From NCBI GenBank assembly GCA_027485645.1, contig JAIXQR010000001.1, positions 248,001-312,000 of the forward strand: a stretch of 64,000 nucleotides of DNA, in the 5' to 3' direction. This document shows, one piece after another, positions 33,529 through 41,455 of the stretch (positions within the stretch are counted from its first letter, which is position 1; every line of letters starts with the position of its first letter). Source of the stretch: a bacterium (GTDB lineage Bacteria; Armatimonadota; Fimbriimonadia; Fimbriimonadales; Fimbriimonadaceae). Both the position numbers and the translations under genes were made by a program. The notes below the pieces were generated by a model that saw nothing but the letters and a program-made list of their open reading frames with translations, had not been told where the DNA came from and made no database searches.

Positions 33529-34902
33529 ATGGATAACCGCACCCAGCGCATCGACCCGAACCGAACGCAACTCGGAGCGCCTCCGCAGGCATTCGACCCG
33601 ATGCGCACCCAGGCCATGTCGGCATTTGATCCTCTCAAGACGACCGCCATGACGGCGGCTTTCGAGGGCATTCGAGCCGAGATCATTCCAGGACGAGAAG
33701 CCTCTATGGCGAACGGTCCCGCGCGGGAGCAGTTCATCGTCGAGTTCACTGCCGGTGGTGCTCCGACTTCGGGAGGCATGTCGATCGGAGGACGAACGCC
33801 GCTTAACGTGTGCCTGGTCATCGACCGGTCGGGAAGTATGGAAGGCGCGCCGCTGGAGTACGCCAAGCAAGCTTGTAGCTACGTGGTGGACATGCTCGGA
33901 CCGAACGACATTCTGAGCATCGTCACGTTCGAGGAAACGGTGGATATCCTGATGCCGCCGCAGCGCGTGACTTCCAAGCAGCCGATCAAAGACGGCATTC
34001 AGCGATTGATGCCGGGCAATACGACGAACCTCTATGACGGATTGGCATTGGGTGCCCAGCAGGTTTTGAGCGTCAACGAAGGTGGCCGCTCGACGCGATT
34101 GGTCGTGCTGTCGGACGGTGATCCGACGGCCGGAATCAAGGATTTCTCTGCCCTCGTTGCCCATGCCGGTGAGATCAAGAACCGGGGGATTACCGTGACC
34201 TTCCTCGGGTTTGGGCCGGACTATAACGAAGAGCTTCTCGCCAGCATGGCCAAGCGCGCGGGCGGAAACTACTACTTCATCCCTCGACCTGAAATGCTGC
34301 CGGAAGTGTTTAAGCTTGAGCTGGACAAGATGATGACGGGCGCGGCCCGAAATCTTCAGCTCTCGGTTAAGCCTGCCCGGTGGGTTGGTCTTCGTGCGCC
34401 ACAAACGGCGGCAGAAGGTCAGGAAGTGATCATTCCGCTTGCCGATATTGAGCGTGGGGCATCCATTCAGCAGGTGCTCGACTTCGAGTTCAAGAATCAC
34501 CCGCTCGGTTGGTACCGCGTTGCCGCTGGCAAACTGACTTACGATGATCTTTCCGACGGTGGCGGGATCAAGACGGTTGATCTGGACTTCGTGATCGAGT
34601 TCACGGCAGACTCCGCGCGCTATTCCGCACCGCAGGATCCGCGCGTTGCCGGTGCCGCTCAGGTTGCCTTGGCGAGCCGGGCGGTGGAGAAGACGGTCAT
34701 GGGTCTCAAGACCGGAATGATCACGCAAATGGCCGCGGTTCAAGAATTGCAGAAGACGCAAATGCTGCTCAGTCAGCAAGGCCGGGCCGCCGAAGCCAAG
34801 GAAGTCACGATGGCTCTCCGCGCGCTGCAAACCGGAGATACCGGCCAGGCCGAGAAGACTCTGATGGGCACAATGCTGCACCTCGATCAGGGCAAAAAGT
34901 AG
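33529..34902 (+). CDS. VWA-domain protein with repeated Thr motifs at the N-terminus
   Basis: The 457-residue protein has a VWA domain with a complete metal-dependent adhesion site: VIDRSGSMEG (DxSxS), NTTNLYDGL (Thr) and LSDGDPTAG (Asp), spanning about residues 85-260. C-terminal beta and helical parts follow. The first 50 residues carry four related units, DNRTQRI, DPNRTQLG, DPMRTQAM and DPLKTTAM, each with a Thr that looks like an FHA target. No signal peptide or membrane helix is seen, so it is cytoplasmic. It lies 20 nt after the double-FHA gene. A Ser/Thr kinase must be encoded elsewhere. Confidence 0.88.
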   Translation: MDNRTQRIDPNRTQLGAPPQAFDPMRTQAMSAFDPLKTTAMTAAFEGIRAEIIPGREASMANGPAREQFIVEFTAGGAPTSGGMSIGGRTPLNVCLVIDRSGSMEGAPLEYAKQACSYVVDMLGPNDILSIVTFEETVDILMPPQRVTSKQPIKDGIQRLMPGNTTNLYDGLALGAQQVLSVNEGGRSTRLVVLSDGDPTAGIKDFSALVAHAGEIKNRGITVTFLGFGPDYNEELLASMAKRAGGNYYFIPRPEMLPEVFKLELDKMMTGAARNLQLSVKPARWVGLRAPQTAAEGQEVIIPLADIERGASIQQVLDFEFKNHPLGWYRVAAGKLTYDDLSDGGGIKTVDLDFVIEFTADSARYSAPQDPRVAGAAQVALASRAVEKTVMGLKTGMITQMAAVQELQKTQMLLSQQGRAAEAKEVTMALRALQTGDTGQAEKTLMGTMLHLDQGKK

Positions 34903-34934
34903 CCGAAACTACCCTCAATCGCTCAAAACACCTA

Positions 34935-34962
34935 TTGACAGGGTTCTGATAGATCGTATAAT
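34935..34962 (+). promoter_or_regulatory. Consensus sigma-70 promoter before lipoprotein gene
   Basis: TTGACA (34935-34940) and TATAAT (34957-34962) match consensus exactly, spaced 16 nt. A 7-bp hairpin (AAATCCG/CGGATTT, 34973-34991) falls at the transcript start. It separates the lipoprotein-LacI-pseudopilin group from the VWA operon. Confidence 0.85.
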
Positions 34963-35008
34963 CAAGCCTGATAAATCCGTTAATCGGATTTGCCCGGGAA
35001 CTTGATCG

Positions 35009-35230
35009 ATGAAGAAGCTTGCTGCCCTTTTCCTCCTGATCGCCGCCGTCTTTGTCGTTGGCTGTGAACCTGCCGAGCCGACGAACGAACCAACGCAAGA
35101 TGCGATTGATAAGGCAAACGCGGATCGTGCGAAGGCGATCGATAACGATCCCAGCATGACCCCCGAGGGCAAGCAGAAGATGAAAGAGATGCTCAAGCTA
35201 AACGGAACCGCCCCGACCGAGAACCGATAA
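35009..35230 (+). CDS. Small lipoprotein
   Basis: The 73-residue protein has a lipoprotein signal (LAALFLLIAAVFVVGC) with the VVGC lipobox; the mature part is a short, charged, Pro/Thr-rich peptide (EPAEPTNEPTQDA). The function is unknown. It follows a consensus promoter and precedes the LacI gene by 4 nt. Confidence 0.75.
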   Translation: MKKLAALFLLIAAVFVVGCEPAEPTNEPTQDAIDKANADRAKAIDNDPSMTPEGKQKMKEMLKLNGTAPTENR

Positions 35231-35234
35231 CTTA

Positions 35235-36272
35235 ATGGCAGTCACGATTCGCGATGTGGCGAAGGCGGCTGGCGTTTCTACCGCCGCCGTTTCGAAGGTC
35301 TTACACGGACGCGGCGACAGCGTTCGCGTGAGCGACACGCGAGCGAACCAGATTCGCGAAATCGCGGAGCAAATGCACTATCGGCCAAACGCTTTGGCGC
35401 GAAACCTGCGGACTCAGCGAACCCACACGGTTGGTCTGATCTTCGAGAACTTCGGCTCCTTTGCGGCCGGACCGCTTTACTATATGCACCTTCTGGAGGG
35501 CGTCGGGTCCGTGCTCTTCAAGAACCATTACCGGTTGACGATCTTGCCTGAGCTGTTGCATGACGACATCCTCGGCTCCCTTGGCGATGGTCAGCTGGAA
35601 GGCGTGGTCTGGTGCAAGCTGACGCGGGACGCGGAGACCCTGCAGCTGATTCACGACTGTCCGATTCCGATCGTCGCGCTTAACGCTCCTGCCCCGGCCG
35701 AACCGACCGACGCCGTATTCGTTGCCTGCGATAATGCGAGCGGCATTCGGCTTGCCGTGGAGCACCTTGCAAAGCTTGGGCACCGAAAGATCGCCTTCGC
35801 TCATGAAGTTCAAGAGTTAACATCGCCAGACTGCTTGGAGCGCCGAGATGCGTTCCAGGCCTCAGCGAAAGAGCTCATGGGTCAAGAGCCGAACCCGGCC
35901 GACGTTCTAGCTTGGGATTGGCACCTTCCAGAGTTTGCTGATTGGTGGAAGAGCGATCCGGGCTACACGGCAATCATCTGCTGGAGCGAGCGCACGGCGG
36001 GAACCCTGATCAATCGCGCCACCGAAGCGGGTCTGAAGCTGCCAGAAGACCTGAGCATCGTGGGCTTTGACAGCACGGCCTATTGCGAAACCACCACGCC
36101 AAGGCTCACTTCGGTGAGCCAGCCGATCTCGGAAATGGCCCGGTACGCCACCAACACCCTTTTAAACCTCATTCAGGGCAAGCGCCCAGAGAACTTCTCG
36201 TTAACATTTCCTTGCGGCTTAGACGTGAGGGATTCAACCACTCGTCCTTCAGGACCACGCAACTCAGAGTAG
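35235..36272 (+). CDS. LacI/GalR-family transcriptional regulator
   Basis: The 345-residue protein has a LacI helix-turn-helix ([21 protein letters not shown], split by the usual turn) at residues 3-23 and the hinge helix ([15 protein letters not shown]), then a periplasmic-binding-protein-like ligand domain with the [21 protein letters not shown] end motif. The ligand is unknown. It sits 4 nt after the lipoprotein gene and 10 nt before the pseudopilin gene, so all three are likely cotranscribed; an inverted repeat at the promoter could be its own site. Confidence 0.93.
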   Translation: MAVTIRDVAKAAGVSTAAVSKVLHGRGDSVRVSDTRANQIREIAEQMHYRPNALARNLRTQRTHTVGLIFENFGSFAAGPLYYMHLLEGVGSVLFKNHYRLTILPELLHDDILGSLGDGQLEGVVWCKLTRDAETLQLIHDCPIPIVALNAPAPAEPTDAVFVACDNASGIRLAVEHLAKLGHRKIAFAHEVQELTSPDCLERRDAFQASAKELMGQEPNPADVLAWDWHLPEFADWWKSDPGYTAIICWSERTAGTLINRATEAGLKLPEDLSIVGFDSTAYCETTTPRLTSVSQPISEMARYATNTLLNLIQGKRPENFSLTFPCGLDVRDSTTRPSGPRNSE

Positions 36273-36282
36273 AGAACCCAAA

Positions 36283-37173
36283 ATGAATCGAAAAGCATTT
36301 ACGCTTATTGAACTTCTCGTCGTCATCGCGATCATTGCGATCCTCGCCGCGATCCTCTTCCCTGTCTTCGCCCAGGCAAAGTCTGCGGCAAAGAAGACCC
36401 AGTCTCTCAGCAACGTCAAGCAGCTTGGCTTGGGTCAGCTGATGTACTCCGGCGACTACGACGACTCGTTCGCGCAGTCGGAGTACGGCTCCGGTGACAA
36501 CCACGTCACTTGGGCGACCGCCATCTACCCATATCTCAAGAGCGGCGATAAGCGCGTGAGCTCCACGGGCGTTGATCAGAACTTCGCTCAGGACGGCATC
36601 TTCCGCAGCCCAGGTAACCCTCGAGCTTCCCGCCCTGGTTTCAGCACCGGCGCGTCGTTCAGCTACGGCGTCCACATGGGCCTCTTCGTCAATAACTTCG
36701 ACAACTTCGGCGGCGCCGCTAACCCAGGCGTTTCCCAGTCCGTGGTCGATGCACCGGCAGACAAGATCGCGATGATGGAAAAGGGAGCTAACTCCAACGA
36801 CTGGAGCTACCCCTGGTTCCACGACTGGCAGCAGATGTGGGTCGGCAGCATCCTCGGAACGCCGGGTGATGTCTCGACCATCCAGCGCGACGGCGTTGAC
36901 GTTTACACCCCTGGAACTTCGGTCTACTCGCCGGTGTTCGACTCCGACTGCGGCGCTACCACCGGTGGCGCATGGGAGTGCGCTGCGCACGCTCGATACC
37001 GCTTCACCCAGACGGCTCCGGTCGTTTTCGTAGACGGTCACGCGACGTCGATGAAGAAAGGCCAGATCCAGTGGTTCAAGAACATCTGGGTCGACCGACG
37101 AAACGTCAACCAGTGGAACTGGTACTACGGCTACGTTAACGGCGGCGGCTGGGGCTTCCCCGGCATCCACTAA
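36283..37173 (+). CDS. Pseudopilin with C-terminal H-x-DG motif
   Basis: The 296-residue protein has the prepilin leader [18 protein letters not shown] and [12 protein letters not shown], then [19 protein letters not shown], and the C-terminal [17 protein letters not shown]. The body contains aromatic and Gly-rich stretches and two Cys (DSDCGAT, AWECAAH) that could form a disulfide. It is similar in plan to the pseudopilin at 14549-15271 but differs after the helix. It follows the LacI gene by 10 nt and ends in a strong terminator. Confidence 0.92.
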   Translation: MNRKAFTLIELLVVIAIIAILAAILFPVFAQAKSAAKKTQSLSNVKQLGLGQLMYSGDYDDSFAQSEYGSGDNHVTWATAIYPYLKSGDKRVSSTGVDQNFAQDGIFRSPGNPRASRPGFSTGASFSYGVHMGLFVNNFDNFGGAANPGVSQSVVDAPADKIAMMEKGANSNDWSYPWFHDWQQMWVGSILGTPGDVSTIQRDGVDVYTPGTSVYSPVFDSDCGATTGGAWECAAHARYRFTQTAPVVFVDGHATSMKKGQIQWFKNIWVDRRNVNQWNWYYGYVNGGGWGFPGIH

Positions 37174-37194
37174 GTCCTCCTGAAAAGGAAGATC

Positions 37195-37227
37195 GCCCTC
37201 CTCAGCTTGCTGGGGAGGGCCTTTTTG
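37195..37227 (+). terminator. Rho-independent terminator of the LacI-pseudopilin group
   Basis: A 12-bp stem with one G-T pair (GCCCTCCTCAGC/GCTGGGGAGGGC, 37195-37206 with 37209-37220) followed by CTTTTTG. Confidence 0.9.
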
Positions 37228-37362
37228 TGCGGGATTGCTAAGGTTGTGTTAAGGATGGTCCCAACGACTTTCGCCAGAAGCTACCAATTCGGTACACCAT
37301 TGGGTTACGATAGGTTGGAACAGCAACCTTTCTACGAGGTTCGCGTCTATCGAATTGGAAGT

Positions 37363-37398
37363 GTGAGTTTGACTCACGACTTTGGATTGTTTTAAGAT
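37363..37398 (+). promoter_or_regulatory. Promoter with overlapping operator for the glycosyltransferase gene
   Basis: TTGACT (37369-37374) and TAAGAT (37393-37398) are spaced 18 nt. The perfect inverted repeat GTGAGT-TTG-ACTCAC (37363-37377) covers the -35 box, so a repressor could block it. Which protein binds is unknown. Confidence 0.6.
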
Positions 37399-37419
37399 CA
37401 GCTAACAGAGGACCGCGCG

Positions 37420-38568
37420 ATGGGAAAACGTAGTCGAGCGAAAATGAATATGGACGCAGCGCCGAGGGTCGCGCTGTTTACGGACACGTTTTTCGAGATC
37501 AACGGCGCGGCGCACACCCTTCGAAAAGTCGCGGAGACCATGCAGGACATGTCGATTCCGCTTGACGTGTACACCTATGGCGAAGCGGAAGGGGTCGAAG
37601 AGCGCGGATCAGTTCGCATTTTTTCGTTCGATCACCGCTTCAGCCGCTCCTACTACGAACGACTCCGTTTTGAGCTGTTGCCCGACTTCCGAATCGGCGA
37701 TCGCTGGCGCAAGGCGCTCACCGACGTTCGGTATTCGGTCGTCCATCTGGCTACTCCCGGAAGCATGGGCCTGATTGGGCGAAACCTTGCCGCACGAGCT
37801 AAGTTGCCAATGCTCGGCACTTACCATACGCACCTTGCGGAATACGGTGCACTTCGCTCAGCCGCGCCGATGCGCCGGATGATGCGAAACATCGGTTGGG
37901 AGTTTTTGCGGTGGTTCTACACCCCTTGCGATCAGGTTCTCAGCCCGACCGATGGCGTGGCAAAGGATCTCAAGGTCAATGGATTTAACAACAAGCTGGG
38001 GGTCTTCACGCGGGGTATCGACGTGCAGCTCTTCTCCGGGAACAAGCGGAAGCGAAAAGATCAACAGGTGGTCTGTTCGTACGTTGGCCGACTTGCACCA
38101 GAAAAGAACGTGCGGCAGTTGCCAGAAATTTTGAACGGCCTGAGCGTGCCGATTTGGGTGATTGGCGACGGTCCAGAGCGACCTTGGCTTGAGCAGGAAC
38201 TGACCGGTGCCAAGTTCACCGGGTACCTGCACGGCGAAGAACTCGCACAGACGTACGCCGATTCGGATGTTTTACTTTTCCCTAGCGTGACCGACACCTT
38301 TGGCAACGTGGTTCTGGAAGCAATGGCTTCCGGCGTTGTGCCGATTGTCGCGAACGGTCCAGGACCGCGCGATTTTGTGAATCACGAGGAAAACGCATTC
38401 GTTTGCGAAGGGCCACGTGCGATGCGAGAAGCAGTCCGAAAGCTGGTGGATTCGCCGGATTTGCGACTGAGAATGAAGCGGAATGCGCGTGAGTTTGCTG
38501 AGCGAAGAGATTGGCGCGGAGCGGTGGAGCAGCTCGTAAGCCACTATCAGTCCGCGGTGGCACGTTGA
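37420..38568 (+). CDS. GT4-family glycosyltransferase
   Basis: The 382-residue protein has the GT-B fold: VALFTDTFFEINGAAHTL at the N-terminus (acceptor side) and a C-terminal nucleotide-sugar part with SYVGRLAPEKNV, VIGDGPERPWLEQEL and FPSVTDTFGNVVLEAMASG with catalytic Glu. It resembles GDP-mannose-dependent mannosyltransferases of the MgtA/PimB type, which build membrane glycolipids; the exact donor is uncertain. An AGAGGA ribosome-binding site precedes the ATG. The next gene overlaps its stop. Confidence 0.88.
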   Translation: MGKRSRAKMNMDAAPRVALFTDTFFEINGAAHTLRKVAETMQDMSIPLDVYTYGEAEGVEERGSVRIFSFDHRFSRSYYERLRFELLPDFRIGDRWRKALTDVRYSVVHLATPGSMGLIGRNLAARAKLPMLGTYHTHLAEYGALRSAAPMRRMMRNIGWEFLRWFYTPCDQVLSPTDGVAKDLKVNGFNNKLGVFTRGIDVQLFSGNKRKRKDQQVVCSYVGRLAPEKNVRQLPEILNGLSVPIWVIGDGPERPWLEQELTGAKFTGYLHGEELAQTYADSDVLLFPSVTDTFGNVVLEAMASGVVPIVANGPGPRDFVNHEENAFVCEGPRAMREAVRKLVDSPDLRLRMKRNAREFAERRDWRGAVEQLVSHYQSAVAR

Positions 38569-39653
38569 CGGTCCGGCCGTACCAACCCACCGACCGAGCC
38601 GCCGTTGAAAGAATCTGCATCGACCACGGTTTGCGCGGCAACCTTGAGCAGTACTTCATCGACAAGGAGCTGTTCGCCAAAATTTGGCTCGCCCCGTTTC
38701 TTGATGGCGAAGCGGATGCGGCTTGGGTGATCGAAGCTGACGGAAAGGTTGTCGGGTACCTCGTCGCCGCGATTCGGGATGGGTTTAAGTTGCGCGCCGT
38801 GCGGATCCTGCTACCGTACTTGGCAAGAATGGCGGGCAATGCCATGGCTGGTAAGTACCGGCACCATCCGCCGAGCCAGCGGTTCGTTAAGTGGTTTTTG
38901 TTCCGAAGCTGGCGAGAAGTTCCGGCCCATCCGCCGAACACCTCGAATTTTCACTTCAACATCGACAGCGGTTTTCAAGGCAGTGCTCGCGGCGGCGAGG
39001 CCCTTGCCGAAGCGTATTTCAATCGGCTGAAAGAGCTCGGACACACCCATTTTTATATTCATGTGTTCGCTTCGTCGACCAAACGCGCCCTTGGCTTTTA
39101 CCGCTACATCGGCTTCAAGATCGTGGATGCGAAGCTGAGCAGCCTGTTTCACGAGCCGACGGTGGTGACCAGCATGCTGCGGACCTTGCCCGAGACCGTT
39201 TCTCTCGGAAAGGAGCGCGTGAAGAACCTGCCCAAGCTGGCCTGTCGAATCAGGTTTCGCGGTGATCTCGCGGCGTTGGAAGCGTCTCTTAACGAGATTT
39301 CCCTTCAGGCTTTACCAACGGACTTGACGGTGATCGAAGTCGATGGCTTACCGGACGAGAAAGTTCGGCAGCTCGCAGGACAGTTTGAGGCGCATCTGAG
39401 TGGAGAGGAGCCGGCAGGCAAGGATGATATTGTCGTGACCCTGGACGCCGAACTGAGCATTCCTCCCGAGTTCTTAGCGCTGATCTTGGCGGCGTATGAC
39501 GGAGGAATGAACTCAGGCCGCGTGCAGGCCACCGGCGGCGAAGCCTTTTTCACGTCTCGCCGCGCGTATCCGGATGGTCAGTATCCGATACCGTTGGAAG
39601 GAACCGCTTTCCCGCCGTTAAAGCCGCAACTGCGCGCTCGCAGTCGCCGCTAG
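38565..39653 (+). CDS. GNAT acetyltransferase with C-terminal extension
   Basis: The 362-residue protein begins TVRPYQPTDRAAVERICIDHGL, the start of a GNAT domain, continues with AAWVIEADGKVVGYLVA and STKRALGFYRYIGFKIVD (acetyl-CoA site), and has a further ~170-residue C-terminal region I do not recognise. I place the start at TTG 38565 (TTGA overlap with the glycosyltransferase stop), since upstream codons offer no better start. Its stop shares CTAG with the stop of the convergent hydrolase gene. It may modify the product of the glycosyltransferase (inference). Confidence 0.8.
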   Translation: MTVRPYQPTDRAAVERICIDHGLRGNLEQYFIDKELFAKIWLAPFLDGEADAAWVIEADGKVVGYLVAAIRDGFKLRAVRILLPYLARMAGNAMAGKYRHHPPSQRFVKWFLFRSWREVPAHPPNTSNFHFNIDSGFQGSARGGEALAEAYFNRLKELGHTHFYIHVFASSTKRALGFYRYIGFKIVDAKLSSLFHEPTVVTSMLRTLPETVSLGKERVKNLPKLACRIRFRGDLAALEASLNEISLQALPTDLTVIEVDGLPDEKVRQLAGQFEAHLSGEEPAGKDDIVVTLDAELSIPPEFLALILAAYDGGMNSGRVQATGGEAFFTSRRAYPDGQYPIPLEGTAFPPLKPQLRARSRR

Positions 39654-40930
39654 TCCGCTTCGAAAAGGAGCACCCAGTCCTCTGCTGTTGGGGTGCGGAA
39701 GATGCCGTCCTTTGCTTGAGCTGCTGCCCGTTCCCCGGTGCGGGGATCGAACCAGAGGGCTGAGACGCTGGCCGCCAATTGCCCGAGATTCACCTTAAGG
39801 TCGCGTGGGCTTGGCAAGTAGATTGCGGCTCGCTGCCCTGACTTTGTTCGCCATGCTCTTGCCGTGTCCGCGCCAGATCCTAGACCGTCTAGGATCAGCG
39901 AATGGTCTGCAACGCGGTCAAAGTAATCGGGACCGGAGACTAGATCTCGAAGGTGGATTAGCTGGCGTGCTCCCGGCAGCTGCAATGATTGGAACCAGTA
40001 TCCAATCGGATAATTCACGGGCTCAAACTGCGGCTGCGCCATCTGCCAAACCGCGTGACACCCGTAGGTGACTCCGCAGCCACCGGCAAACACGCTTTGG
40101 TAGCAGGCCCGTCGGACGTAGTAGGCGTCAAAAACCGGAATGTTCAGATCTTTGTGCTCCATGAACCCTTTGAACGGCCGATGGTTCTCGTAGCACGGTT
40201 CACCGTCTAGCGTGGGCCGATCAGGGTCCAGTTCCAAATCCTGTTCGATCATGATATCGGGCCGCATGTCGAACCACCAGTGCCCGGACTGGTTCATGTG
40301 CATGTCGAGCCACGATTCGTTAAGCACTTCAGAGGTGGAGCTCTTTCCTCCAACCGGGTGGAAAGACATCAAGTGCCGCTCCGACTCGGTCGCACGTATC
40401 TCTTCGGCCATCGCTCGAACAATTTCAAGGTGGATTGAATCAAGGCGTCTATCTCCACCCATGATCCAAATCAGATTTTTCCGGCTGCCGTACCGCTTCC
40501 CAATGAATTTGCCGTAAGCGCGGGCATTCTCGACGGTGAAGATTTCTGGGCCCTCTCCCCAATCTTTCCGAAACTTGTCGCCCCAAGTTGGGAGCATCGC
40601 AATGTAGATTTGCTCTTTCTCGGCCACGTCGAAGGCGTAATCCACGAGATCCCAGTAGCCGCCCGGTTGCAAGTCCGGCTGGCTCGGATCTTCATTGATG
40701 AGCGGGTTATGGCCCTCGGCGTTAGGAACTCGAATCCCGTCGAGCTCAGCGAGCGCAACTGCCTGAATGACGTTGTAGCCCTGCTGGTGCCGAGTCGACA
40801 GAAACCGGGAAATTTCGTCTCGGTTCAATCGGTGAAACATCTCCCAGGCCGTATCTCCAAGCCAGAAGAAAGGCGCCCCGTCCTCCAATTGAAGGAATCG
40901 GCCCGATTTGTGAACCGAGACGAGTTGCAT
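39650..40930 (-). CDS. DUF4038/GH140 apiosidase-like glycoside hydrolase
   Basis: The 426-residue protein has the DUF4038 barrel (FFWLGDTAWEMFHRLNRDEI, VIQAVALAELDGIRVPNAEG, LPTWGDKF, WIMGGDRR) and DGEPCYENH with a probable catalytic Glu, then a beta domain resembling the 'collagen-binding' domain PF12904 (SALWFDPRTGERA). GH140 enzymes cleave apiose from plant rhamnogalacturonan-II. No signal peptide is seen, so it would act in the cytoplasm on imported oligosaccharides; the substrate is not established. It begins at the last base of the VOC gene (1-nt overlap, ATTAG-type junction). Confidence 0.82.
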   Translation of the reverse strand: MQLVSVHKSGRFLQLEDGAPFFWLGDTAWEMFHRLNRDEISRFLSTRHQQGYNVIQAVALAELDGIRVPNAEGHNPLINEDPSQPDLQPGGYWDLVDYAFDVAEKEQIYIAMLPTWGDKFRKDWGEGPEIFTVENARAYGKFIGKRYGSRKNLIWIMGGDRRLDSIHLEIVRAMAEEIRATESERHLMSFHPVGGKSSTSEVLNESWLDMHMNQSGHWWFDMRPDIMIEQDLELDPDRPTLDGEPCYENHRPFKGFMEHKDLNIPVFDAYYVRRACYQSVFAGGCGVTYGCHAVWQMAQPQFEPVNYPIGYWFQSLQLPGARQLIHLRDLVSGPDYFDRVADHSLILDGLGSGADTARAWRTKSGQRAAIYLPSPRDLKVNLGQLAASVSALWFDPRTGERAAAQAKDGIFRTPTAEDWVLLFEAD

Positions 40931-41385
40931 TAGTCGAGCGGCGTCCTTACCTTCTCGAGGAGCTCGATGACGATGCCCTGCTCGGGAGCGTCGAAGTAGG
41001 CGTACTGGCCTTCGCCCATGTCGCCTCGCTGGATCATTACGATGCCTTGCGCCGCGAGTTCGTCGTGGGCGGCTTTCATGTCCTCAACCCAATAGGCGAT
41101 GTGGTGGAAGCCGTTCCCGGCCTTTGCGAGGCCTTCGTACCAGGCGCTGTCCTCACCGATGGGTTCGATCAACTCGAACTGGGTGTTTGGCAGTTCGATG
41201 AACGCGAGCTTGGCTTTTGCGTCCGAAGGTTTGCCGCGGTAGGTCATGTTGACCGAGAGGCCAGGGTCGGTGACGATGGTTGGCGGAACCGGAGCTCCGA
41301 ACAGGGTGGCATAGCTCACCTTTGCGGACTCGATGTCCTTAACGACGACGGCAACTTGCGCGACTTTGCGATCTCCAAATGGCAT
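40930..41385 (-). CDS. VOC-family protein (glyoxalase/epimerase-like)
   Basis: The 151-residue protein has the paired beta-alpha-beta-beta-beta units of the vicinal oxygen chelate fold: VAQVAVVVKDIESAKVSYATLFG at the start, FHHIAYWVEDMKAA mid-way, and GIVIELLEKV at the end, where His and Glu are metal ligands. It resembles methylmalonyl-CoA epimerase and glyoxalase; the substrate is unknown. It is first in a two-gene operon with the hydrolase. The ATG follows TAAACT by 6 nt. Confidence 0.85.
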   Translation of the reverse strand: MPFGDRKVAQVAVVVKDIESAKVSYATLFGAPVPPTIVTDPGLSVNMTYRGKPSDAKAKLAFIELPNTQFELIEPIGEDSAWYEGLAKAGNGFHHIAYWVEDMKAAHDELAAQGIVMIQRGDMGEGQYAYFDAPEQGIVIELLEKVRTPLD

Positions 41386-41391
41386 GAGGCC

Positions 41392-41397
41392 AGTTTA
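41392..41397 (-). promoter_or_regulatory. -10 box for VOC gene
   Basis: TAAACT on the minus strand, 6 nt before the ATG at 41385. Leaderless type. Confidence 0.6.
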
Positions 41398-41455
41398 GGC
41401 GAAAGGTCTGCGGACAATGCTCGAATAACGGGGTAGAAAGTGCTGGGGGCAAACA

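Noticed and set aside
33505-34881. 458-codon minus-strand frame opposite the VWA gene
   Set aside because: Antisense shadow: the plus-strand VWA protein has a complete metal site and domain order.
36169-37170. 333-codon minus-strand frame opposite the pseudopilin gene
   Set aside because: Val/Asp/Arg-rich shadow; the pseudopilin on the other strand is clearly real.
37207-37395. 62-codon plus-strand frame after the pseudopilin
   Set aside because: It begins in the loop of a strong terminator and spans the promoter of the next gene.
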